Below are positions 4,686 through 9,144 of a DNA stretch of 9,144 nt, piece by piece. The DNA comes from Nanobdellota archaeon (GTDB lineage: Archaea; Nanobdellota; Nanobdellia; SCGC-AAA011-G17; ARS1403). Positions within the stretch are counted from its first letter, which is position 1, and each line of letters begins with the position of its first letter. The stretch covers positions 1 through 9,144 of the forward strand of contig NZCU01000001.1 of the NCBI GenBank assembly GCA_002688395.1, in the 5' to 3' direction. The position numbers and the translations under genes were made by a program. The notes under the pieces are model-generated. The model made no database searches. It worked only from the letters and a program-made list of their open reading frames with translations, and had not been told where the DNA came from.

Positions 4686-4940
4686 ATGAGAGAACGTAAA
4701 ACATATGGTTTAAATGGGAATGAGAGAACAGCTTATGCTGCCATGGTTAGAAGAAGAGGGTGGAATTTTCAAGATTATAAAGATCATAGTGGTCAATCAC
4801 TTACTGTGACTTCTGCAGGGGTTGAGCTTGCTTTAAATGTTGTTTTTAGTGATGTTTTGAGAGATGAAACAATTGTTACTTCTTTAGATGAAAGAATGGA
4901 TGCATTATTAGAAGAATTGAGAGAAAACATAGAAGAATAA
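4686..4940 (+). CDS. Small protein of unknown function, first gene of a TrmB unit
   Basis: I do not recognise this 84-residue protein. The N-terminal third is basic and aromatic (RERKTYGLNGNERTAYAAMVRRRGWNFQDY), the middle is mixed (SLTVTSAGVELALNVVFSDVL), and the end is an acidic helix (SLDERMDALLEELRENIEE). No Cys pairs, membrane span or signal peptide are visible. The charge split and size would suit a small nucleic-acid-associated or partner protein, but this is weak. It has its own TATA box, and its stop is one base before the ATG of the TrmB-like regulator, so the pair is almost certainly one operon. The regulator may control this gene or bind its product (inference). The coupling and promoter are the main evidence that it is real. 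Confidence 0.7.
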   Translation: MRERKTYGLNGNERTAYAAMVRRRGWNFQDYKDHSGQSLTVTSAGVELALNVVFSDVLRDETIVTSLDERMDALLEELRENIEE

Positions 4941-4941
4941 A

Positions 4942-5775
4942 ATGATAGTTAAAGAAACATTTTTACAAAAATTAAGAACAGCATTTAATTTAAATATTTA
5001 CGAAGTTAAAATTTGGACTGCTTTATTATCTAGAGGTATTAGTACTGCTGGAGAATTATCAGATATTTCAGAAGTTCCAAGATCTAGAAGTTATGATGTT
5101 TTAGAAACTTTAGAGAAAAAAGGTTTTGTTATTATGAAATTAGGTAAACCAATAAAATATATTGCTGTTAAACCTGAAGATATTATAAAAAGAATAAAAA
5201 AAGATGTTCAAACTAAATTAGATAAAAAAATAAAACAATTAGAAGATGTTAAAGGTACTTCTTTCTTTGATGAATTAGAAACTTTACATAAGAAAGGTGT
5301 TAAAATAGTTGAGCCTAGTGATTTTACTGGAAGTTTAAAAAATAGAGAAAATATTTATCATAAAATCAGTACTATGTTAGAGAATGCTAAAGAGAGTATT
5401 ACATTAGTTACTAGTGCTGAAGGTTTAGTAAGAAAACATGGTTTATTAAAGAAAAGTTTAAAAAAATTAAAAACTAAAGGTGTTAAAATAAGAATTGTTG
5501 CTCCTATTACTAAAGATAATTTAAAAGTTGCAAAAGAATTAGATCAATTAGGTGAAATTAAAAATACTCAAAGAATAAATGCTAGATTTGTTATTGTTGA
5601 TAATAAAGAGATAGTATTTATGGTTTTAGGTGATGATGAAGTCCATTCAAATTATGATGTTGGAATATGGATGAATACTCCTTATTTTTCAACTGCATTA
5701 TCTGATATGTTTAATATTGTTTGGAATAATTTAGAAGATGGTAAAAGTGTTATTGATAAGTTAAGTAAAAAATAA
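4942..5775 (+). CDS. TrmB-family transcriptional regulator with PLD-like C-terminal domain
   Basis: A 277-residue cytoplasmic DNA-binding regulator. Residues 12-78 are a TrmB-type winged helix: LNIYEVKIWTALLSRGISTAGELSDISEVPRSRSYDVLETLEKKGF, with the recognition helix near 45-59 and a wing ending in KPIKYIAV. Residues 79-118 form a charged linker or coiled coil, the usual dimerisation segment. Residues 150-265 look like the phospholipase-D-like fold often found in archaeal TrmB relatives (ESITLVTSAEGL, VKIRIVAP, RFVIVDNKEIVFMVLGDD), but no catalytic HxK motif is visible, so it is probably a ligand or protein interaction domain. Characterised TrmB proteins control sugar uptake and metabolism; no sugar genes are nearby, so the ligand is unknown. 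It follows the 84-residue gene by one base, and its stop directly abuts the stop of the convergent winged-helix gene. Confidence 0.85.
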   Translation: MIVKETFLQKLRTAFNLNIYEVKIWTALLSRGISTAGELSDISEVPRSRSYDVLETLEKKGFVIMKLGKPIKYIAVKPEDIIKRIKKDVQTKLDKKIKQLEDVKGTSFFDELETLHKKGVKIVEPSDFTGSLKNRENIYHKISTMLENAKESITLVTSAEGLVRKHGLLKKSLKKLKTKGVKIRIVAPITKDNLKVAKELDQLGEIKNTQRINARFVIVDNKEIVFMVLGDDEVHSNYDVGIWMNTPYFSTALSDMFNIVWNNLEDGKSVIDKLSKK

Positions 5776-6159
5776 TTATAATTTACTTTCAAAATCTTTA
5801 GCTATTTCTTCAATTTCTTTTAAATGTTGAGAAATGTCCTTTCTCATTTTTTTTATGATAGTACTTATTCTTTTCTCTCTTAATTTGTATTTATTATCTA
5901 CATTTATTACTAAGCCAGATTCCATTAGTTTATTTAGATGGAAAACTACTGTTCCTCTAGATAATCTAGAATGTTCTGCTATATCATCGCTTCTTAATGG
6001 TGTTTTTTTATCTACTAATTCTACAAATACTCTATAACATGATCTTTCTTTGTCTCTATCACTATTAAATAACCCTAAAGAATTAGAAATCCATTGTAAT
6101 TCTTCGTCTCTTTCTAATCTAGGTTTTTCTTTTTTAACGATTAATATTTTTCTAAACAT
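5776..6159 (-). CDS. Winged-helix transcriptional regulator divergent from the chaperone operon
   Basis: A 127-residue protein. Residues 38-93 form an ArsR/MarR-like winged helix: SCYRVFVELVDKKTPLRSDDIAEHSRLSRGTVVFHLNKLMESGLV, then a short wing NVDNKYKLR. The segment SRGTVVFHLNKL is the likely recognition helix. The first 37 residues are charged, with a Trp-Ile pair, and residues 97-127 look like a dimerising helix (ISTIIKKMRKDISQHLKEIEEIAKDFES). No metal-binding Cys cluster is seen. It is transcribed away from grpE-dnaK-dnaJ across a 68-base gap holding one palindromic TATA box and an inverted repeat. By analogy with the archaeal heat-shock repressor Phr (a winged-helix protein that blocks transcription near the start site), it may repress the chaperone operon; this is inference from position, not homology. 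Its start lies 26 bases from the shared TATA box, so the mRNA is probably leaderless. Confidence 0.82.
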   Translation of the reverse strand: MFRKILIVKKEKPRLERDEELQWISNSLGLFNSDRDKERSCYRVFVELVDKKTPLRSDDIAEHSRLSRGTVVFHLNKLMESGLVINVDNKYKLREKRISTIIKKMRKDISQHLKEIEEIAKDFESKL

Positions 6160-6181
6160 AAATAATATAATAATAGAAAGG

Positions 6182-6189
6182 TTTATAAA
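6182..6189. promoter_or_regulatory. Shared palindromic TATA box of the regulator and grpE-dnaK operon
   Basis: TTTATAAA reads the same on both strands. Its centre is about 26 bases from the ATG of the minus-strand regulator and about 26 bases from the middle/right arm of the inverted repeat on the grpE side, so it is correctly placed for both transcripts. Flanking BRE-like sequences are AGAAAGG (grpE direction) and ACAAATC (regulator direction). The extra T/A-rich stretch at 6160-6175 might give the regulator a separate box. Confidence 0.55.
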
Positions 6190-6195
6190 GATTTG

Positions 6196-6214
6196 TGTTG
6201 ACTTAAAATCAACA
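6196..6214 (+). promoter_or_regulatory. Inverted repeat, candidate operator at the grpE transcription start
   Basis: TGTTGA (6196-6201) and TCAACA (6209-6214) are perfect 6-bp inverted arms around a 7-base spacer. The repeat lies just downstream of the TATA box and covers the expected start of transcription near 6211, a usual position for archaeal repressor operators. The neighbouring winged-helix protein is the obvious candidate ligand, but no binding is shown. Confidence 0.55.
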
Positions 6215-6227
6215 GTTGGGGTTAAAT

Positions 6228-6683
6228 ATGAAAAAACAAAATAAGTCTGATAAGCCTGAAAAAGCTAAAAATAAGGAAAATGAAGATTATTTAGATTCAT
6301 TAAAAAGATTAAAAGCAGAGTTTGAAAACTATCAAAAACGTGTTGAGAAGGAGTCAACAGAAAATAGTAAGTTTAAGTCTGAAGATTTGATACTAAAATT
6401 ACTAAATTTGAAGGATAATTTTGAAAGATCTTTAGAACATGGAAAAGATGATGAATTTGGAAAAGGGATTAAAATGATACTAGAACAATTTGAAGGAATT
6501 TTGAAAGATGAGAATGTTAAAGTTGTAGATGTTGAAGGAAAAGAGTTTGATGCTAGTAGGCATGAAGCTGTTGGTTTTGTGAAAGGTAAGAAAAATTTAG
6601 TATTAGAGGAAGTAGAAAAAGGATATGAATTATTTGAAAAAGTTATTAGGCCTAGTAAAGTAAAAATAGGCCAGGGGGAATAA
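6228..6683 (+). CDS. grpE: GrpE, nucleotide exchange factor of DnaK
   Basis: GrpE dimers release ADP from DnaK and so drive its substrate cycle. The 151-residue product is shorter than the bacterial protein but complete in layout: a disordered Lys/Glu-rich start, a long coiled-coil helix (about 19-60, including [15 protein letters not shown]), a helical bundle part ([16 protein letters not shown]) and the C-terminal beta domain with [12 protein letters not shown] (104-115) and [17 protein letters not shown] (132-148). I chose ATG at 6228 rather than the in-frame TTG at 6216, because the TTG lies only about five bases after the predicted transcription start and GGGG at 6218-6221 is then free to act as the ribosome binding site. 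It is the first gene of the chaperone operon, one base upstream of dnaK, and its promoter carries a candidate operator. Confidence 0.93.
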   Translation: MKKQNKSDKPEKAKNKENEDYLDSLKRLKAEFENYQKRVEKESTENSKFKSEDLILKLLNLKDNFERSLEHGKDDEFGKGIKMILEQFEGILKDENVKVVDVEGKEFDASRHEAVGFVKGKKNLVLEEVEKGYELFEKVIRPSKVKIGQGE

Positions 6684-6684
6684 A

Positions 6685-8559
6685 ATGACTAAAATGATTG
6701 GAATAGATCTAGGAACTACAAATTCAGCTGTTGCTGTAATTGAAGGTGGAAAACAAAAAATAGTACAAAATTCAGAAGGACGTAATACAACACCAAGTGT
6801 TGTGCATATTAAAGATGGAGAAGTTGTTGTTGGAGAGATAGCTAAAAGACAAAGTGTTGTTGATCCAAAAAATACTGTTAGAAGTATTAAAAGATTAATT
6901 GGAACTAAAGATAAGATTGAAGTTGGTGGGAAAGAATATTCTCCGGAAGAGATTAGTGGTATGATTTTAAGTAAATTAAAAAAAGATGCGGAATCTTATT
7001 TGGGTGGAGAGGTTAAAGATGCTGTTATTACAGTTCCTGCTTATTTTAATGACGCACAAAGACAAGCTACTAAAGATGCTGGAAAAATAGCTGGTTTTGA
7101 TGTTAAAAGAATTGTTAATGAACCAACTGCTGCTAGTTTATCTTATGGATTAGATAAGAAAGAAGATTCAAAAGTGTTAGTTTTTGATTTTGGTGGAGGT
7201 ACTTTTGATGTATCAGTTTTAGAATTAGGCGATGGTGTTTTTGAAGTTAAAGCTACTTCTGGAGATAATAAATTAGGTGGAGATGACATCGATGATAAGT
7301 TAATTGATTATTTAGCTGATGAATTTAAAAATCAAAATGGAATTAATTTGAAAGATGACTTAAGTGCAACTCAAAGATTAAAAGAAGCTGCTGAAAAGGC
7401 TAAGGTTGAGTTAAGTACTATGCAACAAACTCAAATAAATATTCCATTTATAACTTCAGATGCAAATGGACCTAAACATTTAGATGTTACTTTAACAAGA
7501 TCTAAGATGGAAGAACTTTGTGAAGATATTTGGAAAAGATTAGAAGAACCTACAAAAAAAGCTTTAAATGATTCTAAGTTAGAAGCTAAAGATCTTAATA
7601 AAGTAATTTTAGTTGGAGGAAGTTCTAGAATTCCAAAAGTTCAGGAGTTAGTAAAAAATATTACTGATAAAGAACCTGATCAATCTGTACACCCTGATGA
7701 AGCTGTTGCTTTAGGAGCTGCAATTCAAGCTGGTATTTTAGGTGGAGATGTTAAAGATGTTTTATTGTTAGATGTTACACCTTTAACTTTAGGTATTGAG
7801 ACTTTAGGAGGAATTAGAACTCCGCTTATTGAAAGGAATACAACAATTCCAAGTAAAAAATCTCAAATATTTAGTACAGCTGCAGATAATCAACCTAGTG
7901 TAGATATTAATGTTCTACAAGGTGAAAGAGAAATGGCTACTGATAATAAATCATTAGGTAGATTTATGTTAGATGGGATTCCACCTGCTCAAAGAGGTAT
8001 TCCTCAGATTGAGGTTACTTTTGATTTAGACGCAAATGGTATTGTTAATGTTAAAGCTGTTGACAAAGGAACTGGAAAAGAACAGAAAATAACTGTTACT
8101 GGTGGTTCTGGTTTATCAGATGATGAAATTAATAGTGCTGTTAAAGATGCTGAACAACATGCTGAATCAGATAAAAAGAAAAAAGAAGGCATTGAAGTTA
8201 AGAATAATGCTGAATCTGTAGTTTTCCAAACTGAGAAAATGTTGAAAGAGCATGAAGGTAAAGTTGATAAGGAAACTAAAGAAAAATTAGAGAAAGAAAT
8301 TAGTGAACTTAAGGAAACCTTGAAATCAGATGATGTTGAGAAAATAAAAGCTAAATTGGAAGAAGTGCAGAAAGTTGCTCAAGAAATTGGAACTAAAATG
8401 TACCAAGAAGCTGCTAAAGCTCAACAAGAAAAAGAAGCTAAAGAACAACCTCAAAAAGAAGGGAACAAATCCCCTTCACCTCAGCAAAATAAAGAAGAGA
8501 AAATAGTAGATGCTGAGGTTGTAGAAGAAGATGTTAAAAAAGAAGATAAAAAGGCCTGA
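6685..8559 (+). CDS. dnaK: DnaK (Hsp70) molecular chaperone
   Basis: ATP-driven cytoplasmic chaperone that works with DnaJ and GrpE. The 624-residue protein is full length. The ATPase domain starts with [15 protein letters not shown], and contains [46 protein letters not shown] near 167 and [13 protein letters not shown] near 308. The linker VLLLDV is at about 359-364, followed by the substrate-binding domain ([30 protein letters not shown]) and a helical lid, ending in a Gln/Lys/Glu-rich tail with DAEVVEED. Between RLIG and VGGKEY the stretch is about 24 residues shorter than in E. coli DnaK, matching the form typical of Gram-positive bacteria and archaea. Archaeal Hsp70 is generally regarded as acquired from bacteria. 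The ATG is one base after the grpE stop with AGGGGG as ribosome binding site; the last 29 bases overlap the next ORF. Confidence 0.98.
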   Translation: MTKMIGIDLGTTNSAVAVIEGGKQKIVQNSEGRNTTPSVVHIKDGEVVVGEIAKRQSVVDPKNTVRSIKRLIGTKDKIEVGGKEYSPEEISGMILSKLKKDAESYLGGEVKDAVITVPAYFNDAQRQATKDAGKIAGFDVKRIVNEPTAASLSYGLDKKEDSKVLVFDFGGGTFDVSVLELGDGVFEVKATSGDNKLGGDDIDDKLIDYLADEFKNQNGINLKDDLSATQRLKEAAEKAKVELSTMQQTQINIPFITSDANGPKHLDVTLTRSKMEELCEDIWKRLEEPTKKALNDSKLEAKDLNKVILVGGSSRIPKVQELVKNITDKEPDQSVHPDEAVALGAAIQAGILGGDVKDVLLLDVTPLTLGIETLGGIRTPLIERNTTIPSKKSQIFSTAADNQPSVDINVLQGEREMATDNKSLGRFMLDGIPPAQRGIPQIEVTFDLDANGIVNVKAVDKGTGKEQKITVTGGSGLSDDEINSAVKDAEQHAESDKKKKEGIEVKNNAESVVFQTEKMLKEHEGKVDKETKEKLEKEISELKETLKSDDVEKIKAKLEEVQKVAQEIGTKMYQEAAKAQQEKEAKEQPQKEGNKSPSPQQNKEEKIVDAEVVEEDVKKEDKKA

Positions 8560-8863
8560 GAAGAGTAACTCTCCTCTTTTGAGAATTGTGGGAAGGTATC
8601 TTGAAACGAAAGGTATAGATCAAGACCCTAAAGATTGGTTTTTTTCAGGTGTTGATACTGAATTTCGTATTAGAAGAATTAGTGAATTTGTATTTGAGAA
8701 TGTGCATAATCCCTCAGGAGAAAGAGTTTTTAGAAATAGGAATAGAGCTAGAAGAATAGTCACTCGTTGTTATAGTATAGGAAAAGAAGAATATGATAGA
8801 TTACGAGGAGATATAAAATTATATCCTCATGATTCACTATATGGACCATTAATTAGAAGATGA
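8531..8863 (+). CDS. Unrecognised basic protein encoded between dnaK and dnaJ
   Basis: I do not recognise this 110-residue protein. It is strongly basic with many Arg residues, and has no Cys pair, membrane span or signal peptide. Notable stretches are [53 protein letters not shown] and [16 protein letters not shown]; the middle could be a helix-rich nucleic-acid-binding fold, but that is only composition. The ATG at 8531 lies inside the end of dnaK (29-base overlap, another frame); in-frame TTG at 8579 and GTG at 8588 are alternative starts without clear ribosome binding sites. The stop overlaps the dnaJ start as ATGA, so translation of dnaJ is probably coupled to it. This placement inside the chaperone operon is the best evidence that it is expressed and related in function to protein folding or stress. 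Confidence 0.72.
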   Translation: MLKKKIKRPEKSNSPLLRIVGRYLETKGIDQDPKDWFFSGVDTEFRIRRISEFVFENVHNPSGERVFRNRNRARRIVTRCYSIGKEEYDRLRGDIKLYPHDSLYGPLIRR

Positions 8864-9144
8864 CTAAAGATTATTATGAATTATTAGGAGTTAGTAAAGA
8901 TTCTTCTAAAGATGAGATTAAGAAAGCGTATAAAAAATTAGCTTTAAAACATCATCCTGATAGGGGTGGAGATGCTGAAAAATTTAAAGAAATTTCTGAA
9001 GCTTATGCTGTTTTAAGTGATGATGGTAAAAAACAACAATACGATCAATTTGGACATCAAGCATTTGATCAAAGATTTAGCCAAGAAGATATTTTTAGAA
9101 ATGCTAATTTCCAAGATATCTTTTCTGAGATGTTTGGTGGAGGA
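8860..9144 (+). CDS. dnaJ: DnaJ (Hsp40) co-chaperone, N-terminal part, partial
   Basis: DnaJ delivers unfolded clients to DnaK and stimulates its ATPase. Ninety-five residues are present before the window ends. They contain a complete J domain: [38 protein letters not shown], with the catalytic HPD at 32-34, then [24 protein letters not shown], and the beginning of the glycine/phenylalanine-rich region (FSEMFGGG). The zinc-binding and substrate domains of a type I DnaJ, if present, lie outside. The start is set by the canonical MTKDYYE beginning; ATG overlaps the stop of the preceding ORF as ATGA. It is the fourth gene of the grpE-dnaK operon, and order and coupling agree with a shared promoter at 6182-6189. 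Confidence 0.95.
   Translation, partial: MTKDYYELLGVSKDSSKDEIKKAYKKLALKHHPDRGGDAEKFKEISEAYAVLSDDGKKQQYDQFGHQAFDQRFSQEDIFRNANFQDIFSEMFGGG

Noticed and set aside
5389..5735. Catalytic phospholipase D activity for the TrmB C-terminal domain
   Set aside because: No HxK(x)4D motif is present; the fold resemblance supports only a sensing or interaction domain.
6216..6227. TTG at 6216 as the grpE start
   Set aside because: It lies about five bases after the predicted transcription start and would consume the GGGG ribosome binding region; ATG at 6228 has a better context and gives a normal GrpE N-terminus.
5834..6244. Two plus-strand open frames opposite the winged-helix regulator
   Set aside because: The regulator frame encodes a clear winged helix; the opposite frames give Ser/Leu/Asn-rich shadows, one running into the grpE promoter.
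8004..8192. Minus-strand open frame inside dnaK
   Set aside because: It is a reverse-frame shadow of a strongly conserved dnaK region; the Ser-rich product has no recognisable features.
1..9144. tRNA, rRNA, insertion sequence or prophage signals
   Set aside because: I saw no cloverleaf-like segments, conserved rRNA stretches, transposase or integrase motifs, or terminal inverted repeats with target duplications.

Overview
The window looks like a piece of an AT-rich archaeal genome, most likely from a small-genome (DPANN-type, Woesearchaeota/Pacearchaeota-like) lineage; that placement is inference. Archaeal marks are an RNase P protein of the Rpr2/Rpp21 family, a stand-alone Kae1, a TrmB-family regulator, and TATA-like boxes about 26 nt before many start codons, which implies leaderless or very short-leader transcripts. 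Alongside them are families best known from bacteria: the repressor NrdR, a cold-shock-domain protein and a GrpE-DnaK-DnaJ chaperone operon. Genes are tightly packed, with several stop/start contacts, and there is no gap over 300 bases without a gene. I saw no tRNA, rRNA, CRISPR array or mobile element.

Left part (1-2082): on the minus strand, nrdR is followed directly by a class II (adenosylcobalamin-dependent) ribonucleotide reductase, nrdJ, whose 3' end lies outside the window. Upstream of nrdR are two NrdR-box-like 16-mers separated by 15 bp, with a TATA-like element in the linker, so this operon is probably autoregulated. Divergent from it is the RNase P protein gene, which converges with and overlaps a small SprT-like zinc metalloprotease gene.

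Middle (2083-5775): a cold-shock-domain protein with an acidic tail, Kae1 of the KEOPS tRNA t6A machinery, a small single-span membrane protein, and a minus-strand pair of unrecognised proteins (a helical/coiled-coil protein, then a Lys/Gln/Pro-rich protein with seven consecutive prolines). Divergent from that pair is a two-gene unit: an unrecognised 84-residue protein and a TrmB-like regulator.

Right part (5776-9144): a winged-helix regulator is transcribed away from the grpE-dnaK-(unknown ORF)-dnaJ operon. The two directions appear to share one palindromic TATA box, and a perfect inverted repeat sits where the grpE transcription start should be, a plausible operator for the adjacent regulator. 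A basic, unrecognised 110-residue ORF is inserted between dnaK and dnaJ with overlaps on both sides. dnaJ runs off the right edge.

The strongest second-look items are the NrdR operator, the possible non-canonical or mis-assembled nrdJ start, the regulator/operator at the chaperone operon, the ORF between dnaK and dnaJ, and the coiled-coil/polyproline gene pair.
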